Part shown: one piece after another, positions 22,555-33,635 of the stretch | Layout: each line of letters starts with the position of its first letter | Numbering within the stretch: position 1 is the stretch's first letter | Assembly: GCA_030278955.1 (NCBI GenBank) | Contig: JAOANR010000006.1 | Location: 29,245,124 to 29,309,123 of the forward strand | DNA: 64,000 nt | Direction: 5' to 3' | From: Hygrophila difformis | Taxonomy: Eukaryota > Streptophyta > Magnoliopsida > Lamiales > Acanthaceae | Position numbers and translations under genes: made by a program | The notes under the pieces: generated by a model | Database searches by the model: none | Told to the model about the DNA's origin: nothing | The model's input: the letters and a program-made list of their open reading frames with translations, nothing else

Positions 22555-23439
22555 TTCTTTATCTTTTTTTTTCCCCATTATTTTGTTTGCACTATCGACA
22601 TCTAGCTAAACAATCCATATTAGGAATTTCCTTAATACAATATGTGGTGGACAACAAATTCTACATCTCCCCTTACAGTATATCTATCACTTGCAAGAGA
22701 AAAAAAAGACGTCTAAAATTCACCCCAACCACATCAAATAAATAGCTTCCAAACAAAACGAATAGATATTATATAAAGTTTGTATTCTTCTAATTAATTA
22801 GTTATAAAATAAATAGTTTATTTTTATTATATATCTATTACATAATTATTTTAATATTGTTTATTTAAACTCACAAATAAACACACGACGATTAGGGTTT
22901 TGGTTCAATATCTAGCAATGTGAAAATGTGATGTCTAGATGATTTTTGTGATATTTATGAATATGATTTGGGGACATATTTTTTCTTCTGTATCCATCAT
23001 AAAATATCACTTTTGCATCATACATGGTGACTCTCCCTGCTCAAACAATCTACCCCTGATTTGCACCATAATCGGACTGCTAGTACTTGTTATTAGAACA
23101 AACTAATTAAATGGAATACTTAGGTTGCCCGCAGCTTCTGACTGCATGTCTGCATCATAGTATTTGTTTAGAACTCGATTTTGATTTAGAATCTTATGAT
23201 TTTAAGACCATACCTCTTAACAGGATTCGATCTTTGTAGGATATTAAAATTAGTAAATTTGGATACAGTTTCGATCCTGATCATAGAATATTACGATCTA
23301 TAATTATGCTCCCTTAAATGCTTTTATGATCTTACTATTATACCCGCATAAGATCTTTGTATGATTTTATGATTTGGGATTAAAGTATTTTTTTTACTTT
23401 AATTTTAAACTTAAGAACTTGTAGCTCTTTATGTATGAT
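22555..23439. other. AT-rich intergenic DNA, no gene seen
   Basis: No coding region or element ends were recognised. GATC- and TCTTA-rich words from about 23150 suggest it includes decayed relatives of the element at 23440. Confidence 0.4.
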
Positions 23440-24001
23440 CATAGTTAACAAGATCGAGATCTTAGTCTGGATCGTTCTTGTCTTTTCAAAATTGGGATGA
23501 TATGATCGAATTCAAATTCTAAGATTCTACGAAATTGCAACAATAGATAAAAACAATTATATATATTAACAAGTAAAAACATAACATAGAAACCCCTGCC
23601 CGCCTTCTAGTTGTTTTTCCTTACTTATATCACGATTTGCCAGCTATCATTAGGTAAATGAAGCGATATAGCATTATAAACCGTCGAAAATAAAATTCAT
23701 TATCGATCTTTTGAGAAACATGAAATTATGAGACCATACTTTAAATTTTGGTAGGATAGGATCACATATGATCATGAGACCCTACAATTAATATCGAGAT
23801 CCCACAATAAACATCCGGATCACGATCAAGATCGTACTAATTTTAAAATGCTACAAATATTTGGATCATTTTTAAGGGGTGCGATCGTAAAATCATAAGA
23901 TCTAAGATCAAGATCTTCACCTCTTTTTTTTTTTCCTGACTCGGAAATGATGATAGGGTAATAGTTGTTGACCCGGATACACCGAGATCTTAATAACTAT
24001 A
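23440..24001. mobile_element. TIR element rich in AAGATC (copy 1)
   Basis: Ends ATAGTTAACAAGATCGAG and, inverted, ATAGTTATTAAGATCTCGG. GTATGAT flanks both sides (23433-23439, 24002-24008). It shares about 55 bp with the element at 32136 in opposite orientation (centred on AAACCGTCGAAAATAAAATTC). Non-coding; the superfamily is unclear, and 7-8 bp duplications suit hAT. Confidence 0.6.
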
Positions 24002-24132
24002 GTATGATGTGTAAAAAACACAATATACAAATCTGTGCAAATCTTTTTAATGTTTATTTTGGATGTTTTTGTATTAATTACCTTGCAACATTGATAAACA
24101 CACGAATTAATATTTTTACTTGTTAGTATATA

Positions 24133-24380
24133 CTCCCTTCATTTTTTACTCCATAGGAGTTTTTGCTACTGTTCACGCACACACTTTGATTTAAAGTTTT
24201 ATTATAGTTATACAAGTTAAAATATAGCAAAGTGGAATCTTGTTAGATTTGTTTTGTCTTGTAGTTTTTAAATATAGAACTTTTAGGATTTTTATTTGTA
24301 CCGAACATGAGTTATTAATGATTTAAAATGTGTATTGAACAGCGTGCTGGATGGGTCCAAATAAGAATAAAAAACGGAGG
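24133..24380. mobile_element. Stowaway-type MITE (inverted)
   Basis: CTCCCTTCATTTT...AAAACGGAGG flanked by TA (24131-24132, 24381-24382). The internal AATCTTGTTAGATTTGT is the complement of the family core. Confidence 0.75.
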
Positions 24381-24418
24381 TATTACTTATAATTTTTGTC
24401 CATTGTCGTAATTTTATA

Positions 24419-24679
24419 CTTCCTCTATTTTTATTTGTTTGCTACGGACCCACATTGCACGCAGTCCAATGCATATTTTAAATCGTTAATAACTCAAGTT
24501 TGGTACAAGTAAATATTTTAAAAGTTTCATATTTAAAAACTACAAGACGAGACAAATCTAACAAGATTCCACTTGACTATATTTTAACTTGTATAACTAT
24601 GAGAAAAATTAAAATCAAAGTAGTTCAATGAAGAGTAGAAAAACTTTCAATGTAGCTAACAATAAAAAAATGGAGGAAG
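24419..24679. mobile_element. Stowaway-type MITE
   Basis: CTTCCTCTATTTT...AAAATGGAGGAAG with TA on the left (24417-24418) and AA in place of TA on the right, so one mutated target base. It carries the family core AACAAGATTCCACTTGACTA. Confidence 0.75.
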
Positions 24680-24734
24680 AATTTTATGATCTCGATGCCA
24701 TCGATTCCGATTTTGGAAGAGAAAAACTTTCACG

Positions 24735-25330
24735 GGGCGTTTGGTTCGGGGGATCTGAGATTCCCACTGGGAATCTTAGGTAGGGAATGAAACATGCCCA
24801 TGTTTGGTTCGGGGCATGTTTCATGTGGGAATATCATATTCCCACCTCGGTGGGAATGTTGGGTGTTTTAGGTGGGAATCACATTCCCACTTGGAGTGCA
24901 GGTAATCTTAGATTACCACCTCCACTTTACCTACTTTTATATTAATTTGACTTTTATACCCTCACTTTTTATACTTATTTTATTTTATAAATTTAGATAT
25001 TTGTATTCTAAAAAATGATAAATTTATAAAATTTAATTTTAAAAAATAAATTGAAAAATTTTAAATTATTTAAACATATTTTTAAATATATATATATATA
25101 TTCTCATATTTTAATATTTATATATATTATCATATTTTAATATATTCTCATATTAAATAAGTAATTATCACACAATAAATTACATATAAAGAGTTTTTAA
25201 TATTTTAAAAAATAAATCGGTAAAAATATTTTTATTGTGTAGCAAAATGACATATTTATAACATTCTTTCAATTGAAATTCAGGGACATTATGGTAAATT
25301 AATTAGAACTAGAAATCTGAGCCAAACGCA
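24735..25330. mobile_element. MITE with GGCGTTTGGTTC ends
   Basis: The left end GGGGCGTTTGGTTCGGGG and the inverted right end GCGTTTGGCTCAGATTT pair imperfectly. Short local duplications around GGTTCGGGGCATG and GGGAATCTTAGGT suggest internal rearrangement. I could not fix the target duplication. A 32-bp tandem duplication (AAAACATAAGAAAATGAG...) just right of it at 25338-25400 may belong to it. Confidence 0.5.
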
Positions 25331-25457
25331 TTAATCTTAAAACATAAGAAAATGAGATTCCCAGATATATTAAAACATAAGAAAATGAGATTCCCAGATG
25401 TATATGATCTCAATGTAATGATCTCAAATTCTCAATGACCCCTTTAATTAATTTGGC

Positions 25458-25466
25458 TATAAAAGA
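25458..25466 (+). promoter_or_regulatory. TATA box of the plastid zinc-finger gene
   Basis: CTATAAAAG lies 106-114 nt upstream of the ATG at 25572, a normal distance for a plant core promoter with a short 5' UTR. A G-box-like TGACGTGG follows at 25471. Confidence 0.55.
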
Positions 25467-25571
25467 AAAATGACGTGGTGTGGTTTTGGTCCTTTGGGAT
25501 GCCTTCCAAATCCCATTTTATCTTAAAACTGCCATCCTCGGGCCACAGATTGGTTCTCTAAGCTACCAATA

Positions 25572-28500
25572 ATGGCTTCCCTCTTGCTCGGGCCTCCTCC
25601 CGTCCTCCCTAACCGGACTTCACCTCCACTCCGAGCTAAATTAGGTTTTTCTGTCTACTGCGCCAGACTAGACGATCAAACTGCTCGCCGAAATCGCTTC
25701 ATTCACTCCTTTGGGAATGTGAGTTAATTCTTTTTTTTTTCTTTATTATTATGTTTAAATGGTTTCTTATGCGGAATATTGTGCGTGCAGGGACGGCAAA
25801 AGGACAAGTTGAAGAGGAGAGGACCGCCGCCGCCGCGAAGCGATAAGTACGACGACGGTGAGGTTGTCAGAATTGAAATTCTCAGTCTACAAATTGTGTC
25901 TCTGGTTTTTCATTTTTTTATATTTTTGTCTGAAGAATTGAGCAAGAACTAGTCACTGTTTTCAATCCAGCTATTACATATACATTATATATATAGCATT
26001 ATTCAGCAGGAACTGATCATACGAAAATATCAAATTAGAGTACTTTCAGAATTGATATCCATGCTTGAAAATAAGAAAGAAGAAAGTGCATTCAGATGAC
26101 AGCCTCTTAGAATAGTGAATTGTACTGCACTATTTTTGGCTTTGGAGTTCGATATTTAGGGACTTTAGCAGTGTTAGGCTACTGAAGTACAAGGACAATT
26201 CTATAATGCTTTATGTGGTTTCCAAAATTTGAATTGTTTTGGTACCATTAGTGTATGTTACACCAGTGACAACGTAGAATATTTGATTGGTAATTTGTGT
26301 TGCCAGATATAGAATGTTATTTCTTGAGTGATTTGCATGATAGAGTATAGTGGTAAGTACTGGAAACTATCATGCCTAAAACAAAAGAGGTGCTCTTGAC
26401 CTTGGCTTGTTAAGTGCAGAAATAAATCAAACTTCAAGTCTGAAAATGCAATAATATTAGGTTTGTTGAGAGTGTTAACTGTTATTTTAGAAATAGATTA
26501 CCAAATATTGTTATTGCATGTACTCATCAATTACTCCCATAAGGCTTGAAGTGTGACTTTTTATGATGAACCACAGAAGCTTTAGGCTTTATTATTAATT
26601 ACCCAATATGAGGCACAAAAAACATCAGATACTATGTTTGATAGGGCAGTCATTTAAGAACACCTACTAGTAAGTTTTAGGATAAGTCTATAAGAGAGCA
26701 GACGGATGGATCAATTCATATTTAAACTTGAATCAGTGATCGAGTTTGAATTTTTTCTATGTATTTTCGTAAAATATTAGTATGTGCTAATTGACGAAAA
26801 ATTAGGTTTAGAGTTAACATGTTTCGTAGTGCCATAGTTGAATTTTAAAAAATAGTGTAAGGCTTCTTCGCATGCTACTTTTAAATCTAAAGACCAAACC
26901 ACCTGCCTCCATCCAAGCAATGAAATCATGTGATGTGAATTTTTCAATAAATGAACTTTTAAATTGTGAATTTCCAGTTTATGAGTGAATCCATAAGTTT
27001 ATAGGATTTTCAATTTAGCAGTCACCGCAATAAGTAGAGGGTGTAAGAAATTGAAATTGTCTGATTTTATCTTCTAATTACAGTATTATTTATTTATTTA
27101 TTTTTCTTTTTGTTTCCCTGTTATTTTGTTTCTCATGGATATGTAGTTATGTGATTAAGGAGGAATGAAATAAAGAAGCTTTACTTTGTTCATACTTTTG
27201 AATTTGCTTTGTTGTGTTAACTATCTGAGTGAAAAACTCCATCTGTACTTGATTGAATGATGAAACTGAAGAGTTATGTTAGTTAAACTAAAATTCGAGT
27301 GATTTTGGTGTGTGTTTGCTCATTTGTAGCTGCAAACTTAAAGCCATTCGGGTTTCAATTGTAGGCCAGCTTGGATGATGAGAGCTTCTCATGTGGTAGT
27401 TCCGATCAGTCATCAGGACACATCAAGCCAGAGGTCTTCAATCTCTTATTCTTTTTTATCTAGTACTCTCCTCTGTTGTCTCAGTGGCAGTGCTGCCCAA
27501 AATTTGTCTTTGGTCTAACTTAGTTATGTTGTCTCTTATGCTGTGTGACTTGGCAAATGAAGTTAATATGTATCATTGTATCTTGTTTAGATTTATGTTT
27601 TGAGTAGCCATCATGATATATTTGATTCTATGATTGTATCCAAAACTATACAAGCTAACCCTATTGTTAACATGTAAAACATCCTATTTGTATCTACTAT
27701 TTTTCTTAACATTGAAGTTATAGGTGGTTCCTGTGCAATCTTAGTTCAGACGTAATTTATATCATTATGCTATGTGATTATTTTCTTAATCTGTCTATTT
27801 TGTTTGTGCCCTGTATCTTTCCAGTTGACAATATAATTCGTAATCATTTCTTTCCAAATATTTTTTTCAGATCACTATGATAATCTATTGCAATTGAAAA
27901 TTATGTTTTTAATCTTGAAACAGGAATCTCATACCAAATCCTCGCGTCGTCGATGCCTGACCTGTTTATGTTCCTCTGTAGCTTTGATAGTAGCTCCAGG
28001 AATATCCTCTAGTAGTCCAAAGGCAATTGCTTTCGATGGCAATGAAAAAGCTGTATGTCGCAATTGTGGGGGCAGTGGTGCTGTGATCTGTAAGTGTGTA
28101 TGTTTGAATTCACATGACGATCCACAATATATAAAACAATATATGGATATTTATTCCTCCTTTATCTCTATTTTTGGGCACAAAGATAGTATATAACGTC
28201 GCTAAACAATCTGTATGCTTAGTCCGTTATGATTTTCTTCCAGTTCAGCTTAGAATTTGTGGTGTCAATAGCAATGTAACTATTTATGGTTTTCTCAGTA
28301 TATGTCCTGAAGGCAGTAGCAATCCAAAGCCCTGAAAGATAATGTAGCTTATCACATAATTTTAATTGATTACGTACTTATTCATTTAAACTATTTTATA
28401 ATGGCAAATTCATTAATTGATTAAGTGTTAGGTGTAAAATTTGTTCGAAATTAAATTATTTGATTTTCCCTTACTAATGGATGAAAAATTACTTCAAGTA

Positions 28501-30315
28501 TATTTTTCATCAGCTTAAAATTATTCAAATCTAGTGATCTAATCATTCTTAATTTAGATTTTTCATATATTATATTCAATTTTATGGATGAGCTTAAATA
28601 TTGTAGATTGTATGTTATCCGACATTTGGTTGACTTTTTCTGGTACATGAGATTGTTCTTTTGCTCTTTATTTAGGTGACATGTGTGGTGGTACAGGAAA
28701 ATGGAAAGCTCTTAACAGAAAACGAGCAAAGGATGTGTACGAGTTTACAGAATGTCCAAACTGCTATGGTAATAAACATCTCACAACACATGCATGATAA
28801 TTAGGGCTACTGTGAGCAAACATATATGACTTCATTATGTTATGACTGTTTATATAAACAGGGGGTGTTCACTTGGTGGATGTGATTGATTAATTACTCT
28901 ATTCCATTGGGATAAAGACTATAATCACATGATTTAAGGCTAATAATACCGGGCCCAAGCATGGGCCCGAATCATGAAAATTGAACATGGGTCGGGATGG
29001 CAATTTGACCCGATAGACCCGAGAACCAACCCATTTAGATCGGTTCGGATCTTGAGTCGGTTCTTGCTCGTGTCTATCTTAAGTTTTCTCGGGTCGGGTC
29101 GGGTATGTCTTAGTAAAATTGTAGTGCTTTTGTTGCAATGGGCTTATGTGGTTGATTAGTTGTTTATTTGTTTGCATAATTTATGTTTGAATTTAGTAAT
29201 TCATTGTTTTGTAGTATTTGAATTTACAATTGTAAATTTGTGAACTTAATTTTGGTATTATGGTTATTTTTATAATTTATTCCCTGATTCATATGCAAGA
29301 ATCATGATTTTTGGCAATAATTTGGTGTTTTTGTAATGAGTTGTGAGCTACTACATTTTTCGGGTCTTGGGTCGGGTTGGTCGGGTTCATAACAATTTTC
29401 ATTACATTCTGTCGGGTCCACAGGTCTAGGTTCCGGTCCTCATGGGTCAGTTCTGTCCGGGTCCAAAGATATGATATCTCTGTTCGGGTCGATTCCTGTG
29501 TCTGAAATTTTCTTTTGGTTTGCGTCTTGGGTCCGGAAGGACCCGACGCATTGCCATCCCTAAACATGGGATAGGTTGGAAAACTTCATCACCCCCACAA
29601 ATGTTAATTCATTCATTACTATTGAATATTGATAAGAGGATTTTCTCTGATTTAAATTGGTTGTCTTTTGTCCTGTAATTTCTCTGAAAAAATATTCTGT
29701 CGAAACGCCGCATGATAAAAAGTAAACATGTATGTTTGAAATTTGTCTTTTGTCCTGTAATTTCTCTGAAAAAATATTCTGTCGAAACGCCGCATGATAA
29801 AAGTAAACATGTATGTTTGAAATTTGTATTGATATCCCTCATCAACGGATCCACCAATCAGAAATTATGGAAGTGAAGCGTTTACTGTCAGTTTCTAAGT
29901 TTTCTGACTTCTGTTAGGGAAATTAGAAAATAAAATCATTGTTCATTTTCATCCTACTAGGAATCATCCTATACTATTTGCCCAAGGGAGAAAAATGTAC
30001 AAATAAAGAATTGCTGTTTGTTTTTCATAGTGATGCTTTTTGAAGAACTTTCTCACATTCATTTTCCTTTTGATGCAACCCACTTCCATGATTGTATCTC
30101 TTCATTAGATGATAGTTCTCCATAAACCGAACTTCAGCATTCAACCCTTTTCGTGCTCAGCAACTCTCTTATCTGGTGGTGCAGGTCGAGGAAAGCTAGT
30201 GTGCCCAGTCTGTTTGGGAACAGGTTTGCCAAACAACAAAGGTCTTCTTAGGAGACCAGAAGCACGACAGCTACTTGATAAGATGTATAATGGCAGGTTG
30301 TTACCCAAATCCTAG
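25572..30315 (+). CDS. Plastid DnaJ-type zinc-finger protein (LQY1/BSD2-like family)
   Basis: Exons 25572-25718, 25791-25862, 27365-27433, 27924-28089, 28676-28768 and 30185-30315. The frame closes through all of them, giving 225 residues. The N-terminus ([17 protein letters not shown]) looks like a chloroplast transit peptide. Next come a basic/proline linker, an acidic Ser-rich segment, then RRRCLTC followed by a hydrophobic stretch [12 protein letters not shown] (thylakoid-transfer or membrane segment). The C-terminal half has four CXXCXGXG motifs: [24 protein letters not shown] and CPVCLGTG. These bind zinc in DnaJ-like plastid proteins without a J domain that help photosystem II repair or Rubisco assembly. 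The C-terminal [19 protein letters not shown] is characteristic. At 225 residues it is longer than LQY1 as I recall it (about 150), so exons 1-3 or the paralogue assignment may differ. The exon 2 donor is ambiguous: only GAG|GTTGTC keeps frame, yet GACG|GTGAGG looks stronger. Confidence 0.88.
28992..29562. mobile_element. hAT-type MITE in intron 5 of the zinc-finger gene
   Basis: Ends TCGGGATGGCAA and, inverted, TAGGGATGGCAA. Perfect 8-bp duplication AACATGGG at 28984-28991 and 29563-29570. The interior is rich in GGGTCGGGT / ACCCGAC words in both orientations. No transposase. Confidence 0.9.
29664..29826. repeat. 82-bp tandem duplication in intron 5
   Basis: Unit 1 at 29664-29745 and unit 2 at 29746-29826 are identical except for one A missing from a homopolymer. 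Near-identity implies a recent duplication. Confidence 0.95.
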
Positions 30316-30942
30316 GTAAGGTTCTGTTTCAGTGTCCATGTCATTTCCACTTATACTTAGTGTTGGGACAAACAATTATTCTTACTTGGATCTACATATC
30401 TCCAGTTTTGATTTTCAAAAGAAATCAGTGTTTATGATATCCCATCCAGAGAGTGTATATGAAGAGAAGTAGGGAAAGGGAGATACATGGTTAGATGTAG
30501 AGCTGACCTGAAAGAGGAAAGGTTAGTTTGATCAACCAGTGATTTGCCTATATGAAGTAAGATGTGTATTAACATTTTTACCACATAATTTGCTCTATAA
30601 ATTAGCCATCCAATGAAGTGATGGCCTTGAGGATGGGTTCTTTGTCACTAAAGGTTCCTCTAAATTGAAATGTTTGCAGCTATATGCCGGGATAGAGTGG
30701 GGTCAGAGTTGTCATATTATTGTACTTAATCGGGATATACGAATGCAATAGTTTGGATAACCTATTAATCATGCAGTTTGGATAACCTATTAATCATGCT
30801 CTTTAAGATGAAATATGATATCACTGGGTGGAATAACACCATTGTAGTTTGTGGTAATGTAGCCCATTTGGAAGAACCTCAAACAAGTTGGGTTTGAAGC
30901 TATGATACAGGCTATAAATAGTCAGTGATAAGTTCGAGTATC
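30316..30942. other. 3' flank of the zinc-finger gene, no further gene seen
   Basis: Probable 3' UTR and intergenic DNA. A short direct repeat (ATGCAGTTTGGATAACCTATTAATC, in part) occurs at about 30750-30800. No coding sequence or RNA gene recognised. Confidence 0.45.
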
Positions 30943-30960
30943 AAAATTTATTGGTAACAT

Positions 30961-31403
30961 ACCAAACGCAGTTGGTCTGAGTGGTATGTGCTCTGTTAGC
31001 TTAAGCAAATGTTTCGGGTTCGAGCCTTTATGTATGTACTACCTCCGTTTCTTTTTAAGTGTTACATTTCTCTTTTGCACGTTTGCCAATGCACATTTTA
31101 AACTATTAATAACTCAAATTCGGTACAAGTACAAATTTTAAAAATTTGATATTTAAAAACTACAAGATGAGACGAATCCAACAAGATCTCACTTGACTAT
31201 ATTTTTTCTTGTATAACTATAAGAAAAATAGAAGTCAAAGTGCTACAATGAACAGTGAAAAAAGTCAAAACGTAACACTTATTTAGAAACGGAGGGAGTA
31301 GAATTTTGCTTTGGGAGAAACGATCCTTCAAATGCCCACTCAATCCAAAGAGAAATTAGTCTTGAGTTTAATGTAGCTTGAGGATACCTCGGTATTCACC
31401 TAC
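30961..31403 (+). mobile_element. SINE split by a Stowaway MITE
   Basis: A-box-like TGGTCTGAGTGG and B-box-like GGGTTCGAGCC. The tail GCTTTGGGAGAAACGATCCTTC...ATACCTCGGTATTC matches the SINE at 15522. Flanking duplications are AAAATTTATTGGTAACAT (30943-30960) and AAAATTATTGGTCACAT (31404-31420), with one indel and one mismatch. Confidence 0.85.
31039..31298. mobile_element. Stowaway MITE inside the SINE
   Basis: CTACCTCCGTTTC...GAAACGGAGGGAG between TA duplications (31037-31038, 31299-31300). The related SINE at 15522 gives the empty site (TATATGCAAAATTCTGCTTTGGG). Confidence 0.92.
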
Positions 31404-31790
31404 AAAATTATTGGTCACATGAGCACTATTTTTTAAGTACTATTTTGCATGGCCTTAGGGCAAAACATCGTGTGTGGCTTTTCAAATTCGCATGAATTGG
31501 TTTATTAAACACAATTCACAACATAGATCTCTTGTGTAGACTATTAGAGGCTGCTCCCATAACAACAATCACATTGAATTTTTTTATCGTATAATCCGAA
31601 AAGGAAATGGAGTTATTAATGTCTTTTTGAAGAAAGGAGTTTAGGTGATGAATATGTTCATTTGGGTTTTTTTTCCACTATTGATGTTGGCTTTTCGCAA
31701 TAATAGATTGTTTTGGAGCCACTTTGAGTGGAATCTTGACATTTAAAGTTTGATTTCGATAATTTTGAGATTCAAAATTGAAAGTAGAAT

Positions 31791-31960
31791 GGGATGAAGA
31801 CTTGGCCTAGTGGTTAAGTCCTTACTTCCAACCTTATGATTGGGGTTTCAATTCTCCAACCGGTCCTCTATTTCTCTCCTTTATTCCCTTTTCATGTATT
31901 AAAAAAATGTTCCATCACTCTTTTCATGTATTAAAAAAAAATATTTTGGTGTGTTTAATT
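31791..31960 (+). mobile_element. tRNA-derived SINE
   Basis: A-box-like TTGGCCTAGTGGTTAAG, then a B-box-like GGGTTTCAATTCTCC, then a tail with repeated CTTTTCATGTATTAAAAAAA. It is the same family as the fragment at 6061-6160. Confidence 0.65.
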
Positions 31961-32135
31961 GGAAAAATAGGATGGAAAAGTTTTTTTTAGATAGAAAAAT
32001 AAAAAAGATGATAAATAAAATAAAACTTTACAAAATATATTTTTTTATATTGAATATGTTGAAAGTTTTGAATCTCAAAATGAAAGCGCGAATTTGAAAT
32101 ATCTTTTTGGTATCCAAGACACCAATGCTTCTTCC

Positions 32136-32557
32136 CATACTTATTAAGATCTTGATCTTAAGACCTTATACGATTCTACAATCTCACTAATTAAAAACGA
32201 TCCAGATCTTTAGGATCTTAAATTTGGTTGGATCTGGATCTTGATTGTATAATGTCGATCTTAATGGTAGGATCTCACGATCCTATACGATATAATCCTA
32301 CCAATATTTTAAATATGTTCCCATGATATCATGTTTATCATAAAATCGATCTTGAATTTTATTTTCGACGGTTTATAGTGTTTTATTGCTTCATTTACTT
32401 AATAATATTTTATTTTATGCCTTCACTTATTAATATGTATGATTATTTTCATATATTATTGCAAATTGGTAGATCTTAGGATCTAAATTCAATTCTATGA
32501 TCCGATCTTGCAAAGACAAAACCGACCCAAGCTAAGATTTAGATCTTAATAACCTTA
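32136..32557. mobile_element. TIR element rich in AAGATC (copy 2)
   Basis: Both ends carry TTATTAAGATCT, inverted. Perfect 8-bp flanking repeat CTTCTTCC at 32128-32135 and 32558-32565. It shares an internal segment with 23440-24001 in reverse orientation. Non-coding; the duplication length suggests hAT. Confidence 0.7.
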
Positions 32558-32651
32558 CTTCTTCCTCATCATGATTGGGTCTTAGCCGTTCAATATATAG
32601 GTTAGGGTTTGAATTATCTGTACAATGATTGACAAAGTAAAATTACTAGAT

Positions 32652-32765
32652 GAGTTAATAGTTAATTTAGGCCATAACAAGTAGTCATTTCCACTTTTGA
32701 GCCATAACAAGTTTGAGTTATGATTTTAGGCCATAACAAACCACTTTTGTTCAATTTTGGGCCAT
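32652..32765 (+). repeat. Left terminal inverted repeat of the 7.8-kb unit
   Basis: Starts GAGTTAATAGTTAATTTAGG. It pairs with 40367-40481 and carries an internal tandem motif CCATAACAAG. Confidence 0.85.
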
Positions 32766-32769
32766 TTAG

Positions 32770-33120
32770 ACTTTTTAAAATAATAATTGAGCCCACCTAC
32801 TTTCCTTTATTATATTTTGACCCCATCAGTTGACTTATCAACTTTTGCCCTTTTACACTTTGACCCCAAACTTTAGATTTTTCATTAAATTTAATCCAAT
32901 AACCGCCCATCATGCTTCCGATAATTAAATTAAGCACTAAACTTCATACCTTGGCTTTGACCGCCTTGCTGCCGGGTTTCCTAAGCTCCGGGATTTTACG
33001 GACTTCCTCCAACCACGCAGCCGCGACCGATGGTTCACCGATTCTTGGCTCCTTCAGCAACAAACAGCACAGTCCTATTTCGTTTCCTACCTTAGGACGT
33101 ATCAAGATATGAATAAAGGG
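32770..33120. other. Unassigned segment between the left TIR and the viral DNA
   Basis: Holds a plus-strand open frame (32912-33112, 66 codons: TALLPGFLSSGILRTSSNHA) of less AT-rich composition than its surroundings. No family recognised. It could be a captured gene fragment, as in Pack-MULEs, or part of the viral leader; I cannot tell. Confidence 0.4.
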
Positions 33121-33371
33121 TTTTAATTATATTATCGGGATATTTGGGATATTTGGAAGCCTGGATTTTACTGAAGAAATATTAAAAATATTATTTAAAC
33201 ATAATTTCCCCTAACGGAGAAGACAGACACTTAGTTCCTCATGGAGGATACAAGACTCTTGGGGGAATACCCCATACTTTTACAGACTTGAAAGGAAATA
33301 TGCAGAAAGAGAAATATTACAAATACTTTGAAGAGTTGGGAGGAATTTTCGATGCCTTCCATCTGCTTCAA

Positions 33372-33390
33372 ACTCCTTTATTTATAGGCG
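33372..33390 (-). promoter_or_regulatory. Pararetroviral pregenomic promoter TATA box
   Basis: On the minus strand CCTATAAATAAAGG (TATAAATA at 33386-33379) lies about 250 nt downstream of the transactivator stop codon. This is where Caulimoviridae place the pregenomic RNA promoter. It overlaps an AATAAA polyadenylation-type signal. Confidence 0.6.
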
Positions 33391-33635
33391 CCTACGGACT
33401 TCAGCCCCGGATTCCAATCTTCCTCTAAATCCTTGTGACGTCACTGCGTTCGTCACTTGGCCTTAATTTCCACCGGCTACATTATTGTCCTTTTTTGAAT
33501 TATTGCATTAGGTGGCTTTTGTCAACTTTCCACCTTCTCTTGTCGGCCACTTTCTGCCAGCCACTCTGCCCTTCTTTGTCGGCTTTTAATTATGAGTGTT
33601 GCCGACACCTCTTTTTCTTTTACATCCAGCTAATC

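Noticed and set aside
28860..29600. A larger element with GGGGGTGTTCAC / TCACCCCCAC ends surrounding the hAT MITE
   Set aside because: The end similarity is only a few bases and no target duplication could be found, so it is not reported as a feature.
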